Source: Burkholderiales bacterium 8X
GTDB lineage: Bacteria > Pseudomonadota > Gammaproteobacteria > Burkholderiales > Burkholderiaceae_C
NCBI GenBank assembly: GCA_902506565.1
Contig: LR732703.1
Coordinates: forward strand, 808,030 to 872,029
Direction: 5' to 3'
Length of the DNA: 64,000 nucleotides
Part shown: piece by piece, positions 1 through 8,207 of the stretch
Layout of the letters: the number at the start of each line of letters is the position of its first letter
How positions within the stretch are numbered: position 1 is the stretch's first letter
Program-made: the position numbers and the translations under genes
The notes under the pieces: model-generated
What the model saw: only the letters and a program-made list of their open reading frames with translations
What the model was told of the DNA's origin: nothing
The model's database searches: none

Positions 1-1152
1 ATCGCACTGGCCACGGCCGCATCGGTGATCGGGCTGGTCGCCGGCGCAGATGTCGCCGCACAGACCGAGACCCTCAAGATCGGCGTCGTGAGCGCCCTGA
101 CCGGGCCCGGCTCCGAGTGGGGCCTGGCCCAGGACGGCGGCATCAAGATCGCAGCCGCCGAAGCCAACGCCAAGGGCGGCCTCAAGGTCGGCGGGAAGAC
201 CTACAAGATTGAGGTGGTCTCGTACGATGACCAATACAAGGCCGCTCTGGCACTCACCGGCGCGACGCGGCTCATCGAGCAGGACAAGGTCCGGTTCGTG
301 GTCGGTCCCATGGGCTCGGCCTCAGCCTTGGCGATCAAGCCTCTCTTCGAACAGAACAAGGTGGTGGCGATCATCGGGGCCTTCTCCGAGAAAGCGCTCG
401 ATGCGAACACCAGGTATTCGTTCCGGGGCTTTCCGACCCAGACAGAGTTCGCAGGACCCATCGTCGGCTGGCTGAAGAAGAACAAGCCCGAGCTGAAGAC
501 GGTCGCCCAACTCGAGCCGAACGACGAGACCGGCTGGTTTTCGCAGAAGCTGCTGAAGGGCATCTACGAGGGCGAGGGCTTCAAGATGGTGTCGGCCGAG
601 CTGTTCGAACGCAGCCTGAAGGATTTCCAGCCGGTCATGACCCGGGTGCTGGCGACCCGCCCCGACATCATCGAACTGGGCACCACGCCGCCCGGAACGG
701 CCGGCCTCATGATGCGCCAGGCGCGAGAGCTGGGCTTCAAGGGCCAGTTCGTCAAGATCGGCGGGCCCGGCGTGCCGCAGATCGTCGCCGCCGCCGGCAA
801 GGAATTCGCAGAAGGCCTGATCTGCTACGCGGCCGCGGACGTGACGACCCCGAACTACAAGGAGCTCCAGGCCAAGTACGAGAAGGTGCTGAAGCCGCCC
901 ATGAACGAGATCACCGTCTACTTCTACGACGCGTCGCGAATGCTGCTCGACGCGATGCAGAAGGCGGGAACAGTCGAGGACACCGACAAAATCCGGGATG
1001 CCCTCGCCAAGGCCGAGCCCTATGCGGGCATCCAGGGCAACATCCGCTGGGGCGGGCAGAAGCAGTACGGCGTCAACCAGCAGATCCTTACGCCGACCTT
1101 CATCGGCCTCGTGAAAAACGGCGAACAGGTCATCGTCGGTCGGATGGACTGA
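1..1152 (+). CDS. Branched-chain amino acid-type ABC transporter substrate-binding protein (LivK-like), 5' partial
   Basis: Periplasmic binding component of a high-affinity ABC importer of the Liv/HAAT family. The frame is open from base 1 (IALATAASVIGLVAG), so the window starts inside the hydrophobic part of the signal peptide; a GTG at 25 is in frame but would truncate the signal. The mature part starts near AAQTETLKIGVV and continues with SALTGPGSEWG, typical of the type I periplasmic fold. It is followed by two permeases and two ATPases in the canonical order. The ligand cannot be read from sequence: such systems carry leucine-type amino acids, but beside catabolic genes in Burkholderiales they often carry aromatic acids, and here a Rieske oxygenase lies downstream. 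Family confident, substrate unknown. Confidence 0.9.
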   Translation: MALATAASVIGLVAGADVAAQTETLKIGVVSALTGPGSEWGLAQDGGIKIAAAEANAKGGLKVGGKTYKIEVVSYDDQYKAALALTGATRLIEQDKVRFVVGPMGSASALAIKPLFEQNKVVAIIGAFSEKALDANTRYSFRGFPTQTEFAGPIVGWLKKNKPELKTVAQLEPNDETGWFSQKLLKGIYEGEGFKMVSAELFERSLKDFQPVMTRVLATRPDIIELGTTPPGTAGLMMRQARELGFKGQFVKIGGPGVPQIVAAAGKEFAEGLICYAAADVTTPNYKELQAKYEKVLKPPMNEITVYFYDASRMLLDAMQKAGTVEDTDKIRDALAKAEPYAGIQGNIRWGGQKQYGVNQQILTPTFIGLVKNGEQVIVGRMD

Positions 1153-1198
1153 CCAGCGGCCAACACGAGCTCTGCGAGGCCAAGGCAAGCCACGACGC

Positions 1199-2053
1199 AT
1201 GATCGAGCTGGGCATCAAGATCCTGATCAACGGGCTGACCTCGGGGCTGGTCTACATCCTGATGGCGCTCGGCTTCACGCTGATCTTCGGGATCATGCGG
1301 GTGGTCAACTTCGCGCATGGCGAGCTCTACATGATCTCGGCCTTCATCGTGCTGGTGCTCGCCGGAACCTTGGGTTGGAACTACTACCTGGCGGTGCTGG
1401 TGGCCGCGATCGCGGTGGGCTTCTTCGGCGCTGCGCTCGAGCGCATTTTCTTTCGGCGCTTCGTCGGCCGCGAGCTCAACGGCATGATCATGGCGATCGC
1501 GCTTTCGATGACGCTGCAGGCGGCCGCCTTCATCATCTTCGGCACCGAAGAGCATTCGGTTCCGAGGCCGGTGTCGGGCGTCTTTCGCCTCGGCGACGTG
1601 ATCGTCCCGAGGGATCGGCTGGTGGTCGGGGTCTTCGCCGTGGTCATCCTCGGAGCGTTCTATGCATTCATGCGCTTCACCAAGACCGGGCTCGCCATGC
1701 GTGCCGTGGTGCAGGACGAAGAGATCGCCTCGATGCTCGGCGTCAGGCCAAGATTGATCCATCCGCTCGGCTTCGGGCTGGGCGCCATGCTGGCGGGCTT
1801 CGCGGGCGCGCTGATGGCGCCCATCTACACCGTCTATCCGTATGTCGGCTCGCAGCCCATGCTGAAAGCCTTCATCGTGGTCATCCTCGGCGGACTCGGC
1901 AGCATTCCGGGCGCGGTGCTCGGCGGGGTGGTGCTCGGATTGAGCGAGTCGGTGTTCGCGACCCTGATCAACACCACGGTGGCGACGATGGTCTCCTTCG
2001 GCCTCGTGGTGGTCATCCTGTTGCTCAAGCCGACAGGTCTCATGGGCCGATGA
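1199..2053 (+). CDS. livH: Branched-chain amino acid-type ABC transporter permease LivH
   Basis: Inner-membrane permease, 284 residues, the normal length for LivH. It opens with GIKILINGLTSGLVYILMAL and carries the family signature MRVVNFAHGELYM near residue 40, followed by strongly hydrophobic helices. The EEIASMLGV segment near residue 174 matches the cytoplasmic coupling loop of the family. Its stop overlaps the start of livM (ATGA at 2050). The start ATG is 46 bases after the stop of the binding protein. Confidence 0.93.
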   Translation: MIELGIKILINGLTSGLVYILMALGFTLIFGIMRVVNFAHGELYMISAFIVLVLAGTLGWNYYLAVLVAAIAVGFFGAALERIFFRRFVGRELNGMIMAIALSMTLQAAAFIIFGTEEHSVPRPVSGVFRLGDVIVPRDRLVVGVFAVVILGAFYAFMRFTKTGLAMRAVVQDEEIASMLGVRPRLIHPLGFGLGAMLAGFAGALMAPIYTVYPYVGSQPMLKAFIVVILGGLGSIPGAVLGGVVLGLSESVFATLINTTVATMVSFGLVVVILLLKPTGLMGR

Positions 2054-2988
2054 AAAACGGCTTCCGGATCATCGGCGTGGCATTGATCCTGGCCGCCTTG
2101 CCGCTCGCCGTGCGATCGCCGTTCTTGACGCACATCGGCGTCATGGTGAGCATCTACGTCGTGCTGGCGCTCAGCATGAACCTGATGCTGCGTATCGGAC
2201 AGATCTCGCTCATGCATGGCGCGCTCATGGGGCTCGGCGCCTATGGCTCCGCGCTCTTCATGATGCGGCTCGGCCTGCCCTTTCCGCTCGCAATGCTGGC
2301 CGCGGCGCTGAGCGTCACGCTGGTCGCCTTCCTGGTGGGCCTGCTGTTCCTGCGCATCAAGGGCGTCTATTTCGTCCTTCTCACGTTCGCCGCCGGCGAG
2401 ATCATCGTGCTCACCTTCGTGGAGTGGGTCGGCCTCTTCGGCGGAAGCGGCGGGCTTGCCGGGGTTCCCCGCCCGAGCTGGCTCGGCTACCAGATCACCA
2501 CCCGGGCAGGCTTCTACTGGATGGCCCTGGCGTTCGCCGCCTCGACCTACGCGGCGGTCAGCGCCATCTACCGAAGCGAACTCGGCGCGGTGATCAGCTC
2601 GCTCGACGAGAACGAGTTGCTCACGCGGTCGCTCGGCATCGACTCGCGCCGCTACCGCCTGCTCACCTTCTGCTTCAGCGGCTTCCTGGCCGGGCTCGGC
2701 GGCTCGCTGTACGGCCACTACCTGACACTCGTGACGCCCGAGGACTACGGCTTTTCGCTTGCGGTCAACCTGATCGTGATGAACGTCATCGGCGGGGCGG
2801 CGCATCCCCTCGGACCGGTGCTCGGGGCACTCCTGCTGGTGCCGCTTCCGGAATTCCTGCGTGATGCCAAGCAGTACCAGCAGCTGCTGTACGGCGGATT
2901 GCTGATCGTCTTCCTGATGTTCATGCCGAACGGCATTCACGGCGTCATCGCGAGGATATGGCGCGCGAGGAAAGGTGCCGATCGATGA
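2050..2988 (+). CDS. livM: Branched-chain amino acid-type ABC transporter permease LivM
   Basis: Second inner-membrane permease of the Liv importer, 312 residues. The start ATG at 2050 overlaps the livH stop by 4 bases and gives MKNGFRIIG. LivM features seen are YVVLALSMNLMLRIGQISLMHG near residues 36-57 (read with the family's G-Q-x-S-x-x-H pattern) and the coupling loop SLDENELLTRSLGID near residue 185. A longer in-frame reading upstream of 2050 exists but only shadows livH. It pairs with LivH to form the channel. Confidence 0.92.
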   Translation: MKNGFRIIGVALILAALPLAVRSPFLTHIGVMVSIYVVLALSMNLMLRIGQISLMHGALMGLGAYGSALFMMRLGLPFPLAMLAAALSVTLVAFLVGLLFLRIKGVYFVLLTFAAGEIIVLTFVEWVGLFGGSGGLAGVPRPSWLGYQITTRAGFYWMALAFAASTYAAVSAIYRSELGAVISSLDENELLTRSLGIDSRRYRLLTFCFSGFLAGLGGSLYGHYLTLVTPEDYGFSLAVNLIVMNVIGGAAHPLGPVLGALLLVPLPEFLRDAKQYQQLLYGGLLIVFLMFMPNGIHGVIARIWRARKGADR

Positions 2989-3755
2989 GCCAACCGATCC
3001 TCGAAGTCTCGGGGCTCCACAAGTTCTTCGGCGGCGTGCCGGCGATCAGCAACCTGTCGTTCAGCACCATGCCCGGCGAGATCCTCGGCATCATCGGCCC
3101 GAACGGGTCGGGCAAGACGACGATGTTCAACGTGATCACCGGCGTGCTCGCCGCGTCGAGCGGCAGCATCCGGTTTCGCGGCGAGTCGATCGCCGGGCTC
3201 GCCACCGATGCGATCGCGCGGCGCGGGCTGGTCCGCACGTTCCAGTCCGCCACCGTGTTCAAGCGCGAGACCGCGTTCGAGAACGTCAGGCGCAGCGGTG
3301 TCTTCGCATGCATCGGCCGCCCGACCTGGTTCTTCCGCAAGGGCGTGGTGGCCGAGGGCGCCGCAAGGGCTCGGGACATGGCGAGCGAGCTGCTCGAGTT
3401 CGCGGGGCTCTCGGACGTGTCGGACACGCTGGCCGGCAATCTGCCTTACGGCAAGCAGAAGATGCTGGGCGTGCTGATCGCCCTGGCCCAGCGGCCCACC
3501 CAGCTCCTGATGGACGAACCCGCTGCCGGCCTCAACACGGCAGAGACCGAGGTCATGGGCGAACTGATCGCGCAGATCCGGTCGATGCGCGGCGTCGACG
3601 TGGTGCTGGTGGAGCACGACATCAAGATGGTGACGCGGGTCTGCGATCGCATCCTCGCCCTGAACTACGGCAAGACCATCGTCATCGACGTGCCCGAGAA
3701 GGTGGTGGCGCATCCCGAGGTCATCGAAGCCTACCTGGGAGCCGGCTTTGACTAG
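2985..3755 (+). CDS. livG: Branched-chain amino acid-type ABC transporter ATP-binding protein LivG
   Basis: Cytoplasmic ATPase, 256 residues. The start chosen is the ATG at 2985 (MSQPILEVSGLHKFFGG), which overlaps the livM stop by 4 bases; an upstream GTG/ATG would extend it into livM. Walker A is GPNGSGKTT, the signature region is NLPYGKQKML (a Liv-type variant of LSGGQ), and Walker B is LLMDEPAAGL followed by the switch region VLVEHD. It works as a heterodimer with LivF, encoded next. Confidence 0.93.
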   Translation: MSQPILEVSGLHKFFGGVPAISNLSFSTMPGEILGIIGPNGSGKTTMFNVITGVLAASSGSIRFRGESIAGLATDAIARRGLVRTFQSATVFKRETAFENVRRSGVFACIGRPTWFFRKGVVAEGAARARDMASELLEFAGLSDVSDTLAGNLPYGKQKMLGVLIALAQRPTQLLMDEPAAGLNTAETEVMGELIAQIRSMRGVDVVLVEHDIKMVTRVCDRILALNYGKTIVIDVPEKVVAHPEVIEAYLGAGFD

Positions 3756-4515
3756 GCTCGAGGTACGCGGCCTGTCGGTGGCCTACGGAAATGCCATCGC
3801 GCTCGAGGGCATCGATCTCACGGTCGAGCCCGGTTCGGTGGTGAGCATCCTGGGCGCCAACGGCGCCGGCAAGTCGTCCTTCCTGAAATGCCTGATGGGA
3901 CTGGTGCCGGCGAGGTCCGGCAGCATCCGGTTGGACGGCGTCGACATTACCGGCATCAAGCCGCATGAATCCGCCTTGCACGGCATGGCCATGTCGCCGG
4001 AGGGCCGGCGGCTCTTCCCCGAACTGACGGTGCACGAGAACCTCTGCATGGGCGGCTACCTGCGCCGGCGCGATGCGCGCTTTCGCTCAGACCTAGAGCA
4101 GGTGTTCGGCTACTTCCCGAGGCTTCGCGACCGTGCGCAGCAACTGGCGGGACGCCTCTCCGGCGGCGAGCAGCAGATGGTCGCGATCGGCCGGGCGCTG
4201 ATGTCGCGGCCGCGTCTCCTGCTGCTGGACGAGCCTTCGCTCGGGCTCGCGCCGGTGATCATCGCGCAGCTCGCATCGATCGTCACCGCCATCCACCGCG
4301 AAGGCATGACCATCATCCTGGTCGAGCAGAACGCCCGCATGGCATTGAAGCTCTCCGACTACGGCTTCGTGTTCGAGACCGGCCGCCTCGCACTCGAAGG
4401 AACGAGCGCCGAGCTGCTGCGCAACCCCGACGTTGTCGATATCTACATGGGAGACGGTGCTGCCGGCCGCTCCGCGCCCGTCCTCGGCGGCCCGGTATCC
4501 GGCGGACAGGCATGA
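3748..4515 (+). CDS. livF: Branched-chain amino acid-type ABC transporter ATP-binding protein LivF
   Basis: Second ATPase of the importer, 255 residues. Its most likely start is a TTG at 3748 (MTRLEVRGLSVAYGN), which overlaps the livG stop by 8 bases; no better start lies close by. Walker A GANGAGKSS (Ser replaces the final Thr), signature LSGGEQQM and Walker B LLLDEPSLGL are all present, with the LivF-type loop APVIIAQLASIV after Walker B. It ends the transport operon; a 150-base gap without a recognisable gene separates it from the NIPSNAP gene. Confidence 0.92.
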   Translation: MTRLEVRGLSVAYGNAIALEGIDLTVEPGSVVSILGANGAGKSSFLKCLMGLVPARSGSIRLDGVDITGIKPHESALHGMAMSPEGRRLFPELTVHENLCMGGYLRRRDARFRSDLEQVFGYFPRLRDRAQQLAGRLSGGEQQMVAIGRALMSRPRLLLLDEPSLGLAPVIIAQLASIVTAIHREGMTIILVEQNARMALKLSDYGFVFETGRLALEGTSAELLRNPDVVDIYMGDGAAGRSAPVLGGPVSGGQA

Positions 4516-4665
4516 AGTTTTCGGCAGGCTCGAAGCCGCGACTCCTCGCCCGCATCGACATGCCGGCAGGTCATCGGCGTCATTCACAAACATCGCATGT
4601 CACGCCTTCCCGCCAGGGCTAGGATGCGGCAGCAACCTTCAAGCTCCAGAGAGACAGGCTGAACG

Positions 4666-5280
4666 ATGTACTACGAACTCGCGACGATCACCGTTCGCCT
4701 CGGTACGGCTGCGCAAGCAGCGCCACGCGTCGGCGAGTACGCCGGTGCACCGGAAGCCAAGGGCAGGCTGCTCGGTTGCTGGCTGTCCGATATCGGCGAA
4801 CTCAATCGGCTCTACGTATTGCGCGGGTTCGAAGACGAAGCCGAGCTGCAGGCCGAGCGACAACGCGGTCTGCTGAGCGGCGACCCGTTCGGCTGCGCCG
4901 AATTCGCGGTCCGCTTCGAGACCCAGGGCTATGCATCGTTTCCCTGGCTGCCGCCGGTGGAGACCGGCCGCTTCGGCCCTTTCTTCGAGATCCGCACCTA
5001 CGAGCTGAAGCCCGGCGGCCTTGCCCCGACGCTGGAAGCATGGCAGGCCGCACTACCGGCCCGCCACGCCATGTCGCCCTGCCTGATCGCCATGTACACG
5101 CTGGACGGGGCGCCCCGCATCACCTCGATCTGGCCGACCGCGACGCTCGAACAGCGCTCGAAGGCGCGCAGTGAATCCGTGCAGCAGGGCATCTGGCCGC
5201 CCAAGGGCGGTCCGGCATGGTTGACGACCCAGATGCAGTCCACGATCTGCCTGCCGACTGCGATCTCGCCCCTGCAATGA
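4666..5280 (+). CDS. NIPSNAP family protein
   Basis: 204-residue soluble protein with two ferredoxin-like alpha/beta-barrel halves, typical of the NIPSNAP family. The first half starts MYYELATITVRLG and the second is marked by FFEIRTYELKPGG (about residues 106-118). Biochemical roles of bacterial NIPSNAP proteins are mostly unknown; they recur in aromatic and xenobiotic catabolic clusters, which fits the neighbours (SDR, Rieske oxygenase). It opens the second operon of this block, 150 bases after livF. Confidence 0.82.
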   Translation: MYYELATITVRLGTAAQAAPRVGEYAGAPEAKGRLLGCWLSDIGELNRLYVLRGFEDEAELQAERQRGLLSGDPFGCAEFAVRFETQGYASFPWLPPVETGRFGPFFEIRTYELKPGGLAPTLEAWQAALPARHAMSPCLIAMYTLDGAPRITSIWPTATLEQRSKARSESVQQGIWPPKGGPAWLTTQMQSTICLPTAISPLQ

Positions 5281-5346
5281 ACGACGCCCGGATGGTCCGA
5301 TTGCAACGGCTCCCCGGCGAAATGAACCAACAACGGAGATGGTCGA

Positions 5347-6060
5347 ATGTCTGAACTGGTTGGGAACAGCGTCCTGGTGATCGGCGGCAGCTCCGGCATC
5401 GGACAGGCCACCGCGGCCGCCTTCGCGGCGAAGGGTGCGAAGGTCACCATCGCTTCGCGCTCCCGCAGCAAGCTGGACGCTGCCGCCAGCGCGATCGGCG
5501 GCAACGTGAAAACCGCCGTGCTCGACGTCACCGACGATGCGAAGGTGCAGGAGTTTTTCGCGAGCAACGAGGTCTGGGACCACGTGGTGATCTCCGCCGC
5601 GCAGACGCCGGGCGGCCCGGCCCGCCAGCTGCCGCTGGCCAGCGCCTATGAAGCGATGAACAGCAAGTTCTGGGGTGCCTACCGGGTCGCACGGCTGGTT
5701 CGCATTCGCGATGGTGGCTCGCTCACGCTGGTCTCGGGCTACCTGTCCGATCGGCCTCGTGCCACCTCGGTGCTGCAGGGCGCGATCAATGCGGCGCTCG
5801 ACGCGCTTGCGCGTGCCCTGGCACTGGAGTTCACGCCGGTGAGGGTGAACAGCGTTTCCCCGGGGTTGATCGCGACGCCGCTGTGGGATGGACTCGACGC
5901 CGAGGCGCGGCAGAAGATGTATGCGGACACCGCCAAGCGCCTGCCTGCCGCGTGCGTCGGCCAGGCCGAGGACATCGCCAGGGCGGTCCTGTTCCTGGCC
6001 GAGACGCCGTTTGCCTCCGGGTCGCGGGTGCTGGTCGATGGCGGCGCGGTGATCGCTTGA
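5347..6060 (+). CDS. SDR family protein lacking the usual Tyr-x3-Lys pair
   Basis: 237 residues with a Rossmann fold of the short-chain dehydrogenase family. The cofactor motif GGSSGIG is at residues 13-19, and the C-terminal pattern RVNSVSPGLIATPLW is classical. The active site is not: Ser130 is present (LTLVSGYLSD), but where Tyr-x3-Lys should follow, the sequence reads SVLQGAINA (residues 141-149), so both Tyr and Lys are missing, and the NNAG segment reads SAAQ. A purine-rich GGAGATGG lies just upstream of the ATG. It may be a divergent reductase or a non-catalytic binding protein. It lies between the NIPSNAP and Rieske genes. Confidence 0.85.
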   Translation: MSELVGNSVLVIGGSSGIGQATAAAFAAKGAKVTIASRSRSKLDAAASAIGGNVKTAVLDVTDDAKVQEFFASNEVWDHVVISAAQTPGGPARQLPLASAYEAMNSKFWGAYRVARLVRIRDGGSLTLVSGYLSDRPRATSVLQGAINAALDALARALALEFTPVRVNSVSPGLIATPLWDGLDAEARQKMYADTAKRLPAACVGQAEDIARAVLFLAETPFASGSRVLVDGGAVIA

Positions 6061-6115
6061 GCGCTGGCGGCCCGGCGCCGCCCGGAAGTGTGTGGATGGA
6101 GACAGTGGAGACACC

Positions 6116-7204
6116 ATGTTCTTGAAAAATTGCTGGTACGTGGCCGCGTGGGACCACGAAGTCCTGGCCGACAACCTGCTGCAGCGCACCCTGCTCGGCG
6201 AATCGGTCCTGCTGTACCGCACCGAGGACGGCAAGCCGGTCGCGATGGACAACCGCTGCTGCCATCGCCACGCACCGCTTCACATGGGCCGCAAGGAAGG
6301 CGACTGCGTGCGCTGCATGTACCACGGCCTCAAGTACGACTCGAGCGGCAAGTGCATCGAGATCCCCGGACAAGACGTCATTCCGCCTAAGTTCGGCCAA
6401 CGGGTCTACCCGACGGTCCAGCTCCGGCGATGGATCTGGATCTGGATGGGCGATCCCGAGAAGGCCGACGAATCGCTGATTCCGAACACCTTCGCCATGG
6501 AGCATCCGGATTGGCGCTGGTCGCCTTCGTACCTGCTCTACAAGAGCAACTATCTCTACATCTGCGACAACCTGCTGGACTTCTCGCACCTCTCCTATGT
6601 GCACGAGAAGACCTTGGGCGGCTCGCCCAACATCGCCGAGTCACGGCCCGAGGTCACCCGCCTTCCGCGTGGCGTGCGGGTCAGCCGCCCGGTTCGCAAC
6701 ACCGTCCCTGCGCCGTATCACATGCGGCTCGGCTCCTTTCCCGGCGAAGTCGACCGCTGGTTCAAGTACGACTTCGTGGTTCCGGGCGTGCTGATACTCG
6801 ATTCGGGACTCAAGTCCTCCGGCCTCGCGGACGACGATTTTTCCGATGCGCTGTGTTTCCAGAGCTGCCAGGCACTCACGCCCGAAACCGAGACGAGCAC
6901 CCACTATTTCTTCATGCTGGCGCATGGTTTCCGGCTGGACGATGCGGTCGTGACCGAGTCGGTCACGCAAAGCCAACGGGCTGCCTTCATCGAGGACAAA
7001 ACCATGATCGAGGCGCAGCAGCAGATGATCGACAACTCGCCTGCCAAGCCGATGATGCCGATCGCCTGTGACCTCGGATTGACGCAGTTCCGCCGCGTCC
7101 TCCAGGAAATGATGGATGCGGAAGGCGCTGCCGCGAGCCCTTCCACCGACGCTTCCGGTGCCGGGCCGATGCGCGTGCTGCACATTTCAAAGGAGACCAC
7201 ATGA
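6116..7204 (+). CDS. Rieske [2Fe-2S] aromatic ring-hydroxylating oxygenase, VanA-like
   Basis: Terminal oxygenase component, 362 residues, of the single-subunit (alpha3) type used for O-demethylation or ring hydroxylation. The ATG at 6116 (MFLKNCWYVAAW) is the typical start for this family; an in-frame ATG at 6092 is less likely. Rieske ligands are Cys48/His50 (RCCHRHAPL) and Cys67/His70 (CMYHGLKYD). The mononuclear iron site follows as DNLLDFSHLSYVHEKTLG, with His158 and His163 as ligands and Asp155 as bridge. Closest known type is vanillate demethylase VanA. No VanB-like reductase lies in the window, so electrons must come from elsewhere. The real substrate is unknown. Confidence 0.9.
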   Translation: MFLKNCWYVAAWDHEVLADNLLQRTLLGESVLLYRTEDGKPVAMDNRCCHRHAPLHMGRKEGDCVRCMYHGLKYDSSGKCIEIPGQDVIPPKFGQRVYPTVQLRRWIWIWMGDPEKADESLIPNTFAMEHPDWRWSPSYLLYKSNYLYICDNLLDFSHLSYVHEKTLGGSPNIAESRPEVTRLPRGVRVSRPVRNTVPAPYHMRLGSFPGEVDRWFKYDFVVPGVLILDSGLKSSGLADDDFSDALCFQSCQALTPETETSTHYFFMLAHGFRLDDAVVTESVTQSQRAAFIEDKTMIEAQQQMIDNSPAKPMMPIACDLGLTQFRRVLQEMMDAEGAAASPSTDASGAGPMRVLHISKETT

Positions 7205-8184
7205 CCTCGCGTCTGAATCGTCGGGATCTGCTCGCCACTTTGGCGTCCGCCTCCGTGCTGGGCAGCACCAACCTGTGGGCACAGCCGGCCGCGCCGAGCC
7301 AGCTGCGACTGGTGGTGCCCTACCCCGCCGGCGGCTCGACCGATGCGCTGGCCCGCCAGCTGAGCGTGAGGCTGATGGAAATCCTCAAGGTCCCGGTGCT
7401 GGTGGACAACCGGCCCGGCGGCAACAGCGCGGTCGCGGTGAACTACGTCCTGAGCCAACCCGCGGACGGCTCAACCCTCTTCATCTTCGATCCCAGCTCG
7501 CTCATCATCAATCCGCACATCTACAGCAAGCTGCCCTACGACCACACCGCCTTCGAGCCGGTGGCGCAGCTGACGCGCTCGTGGTTCGTGCTGCTGGTCA
7601 ACGCGCAATCGCCGGTCAAGACGATCGGCGAGTTCATCGCCACCGCGAAGTCGCGGCCCGCGCCCTACAACTACGCCGCGTCCAGTGCCGGCACGCCGGC
7701 GCACATCGGCATGGAGATGGTCAAGGCGGCCACCAAGATTCCGGCAACCTTCATCGCCTACAAGGGGTCGGCCCCTGCCTTGAACGACCTGATGGGCGGC
7801 CAGCTGGATGCGCAATTCATCGATGTCGCCAGCGCGATCCAATACGTGCAGTCCGGCAAATTGAGGGCCTTGGCCGTATCGAGCAAGTCGCGCCTCGCGA
7901 TCCTGCCGGACGTGCCGACGATCGCCGAATCGGGCTATCCGGACTTCGAAGTCGTCGCCTGGTTCGGCTCGGCGGTGCGATCCGGAACGCCAGCCGCTGC
8001 GGTCCAGCGCCTCAACGCGGCACTGGTCGCCGCTACCGCGGAGCCCGCGATGGGAGATTGGATTCGCGCCCAGGCTTCGCTGCCGGCACCGGCCAACACG
8101 CCCCAGGAGTTCGGCCAGATCATGCGGGCCGACTACCAGAAGTGGGGCCAGGTGTCGAAGTCCCTGAACATCCTTCTCGACTGA
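7201..8184 (+). CDS. Bug-family (TctC-type) periplasmic solute-binding protein
   Basis: 327 residues, the usual size of tripartite tricarboxylate transporter binding proteins. It has an N-terminal export signal with a twin-arginine-like NRRDLLATLA, cleaved after about residue 27 (LWAQPA). Family signatures are LVVPYPAGGSTDALAR, VDNRPGGN and IAYKGSAPALNDLMGGQ. Its ATG overlaps the oxygenase stop by 4 bases. No TctA or TctB membrane partner is nearby, as is common in Burkholderiales. It probably binds a carboxylate of the pathway. Confidence 0.9.
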   Translation: MTSRLNRRDLLATLASASVLGSTNLWAQPAAPSQLRLVVPYPAGGSTDALARQLSVRLMEILKVPVLVDNRPGGNSAVAVNYVLSQPADGSTLFIFDPSSLIINPHIYSKLPYDHTAFEPVAQLTRSWFVLLVNAQSPVKTIGEFIATAKSRPAPYNYAASSAGTPAHIGMEMVKAATKIPATFIAYKGSAPALNDLMGGQLDAQFIDVASAIQYVQSGKLRALAVSSKSRLAILPDVPTIAESGYPDFEVVAWFGSAVRSGTPAAAVQRLNAALVAATAEPAMGDWIRAQASLPAPANTPQEFGQIMRADYQKWGQVSKSLNILLD

Positions 8185-8207
8185 AACCGCACTCGACACC
8201 AGCACCT

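Noticed and set aside
4516..4665. A small gene between livF and the NIPSNAP gene
   Set aside because: Reading frames here only extend shadows of the neighbours; no start with a ribosome site and no recognisable product.
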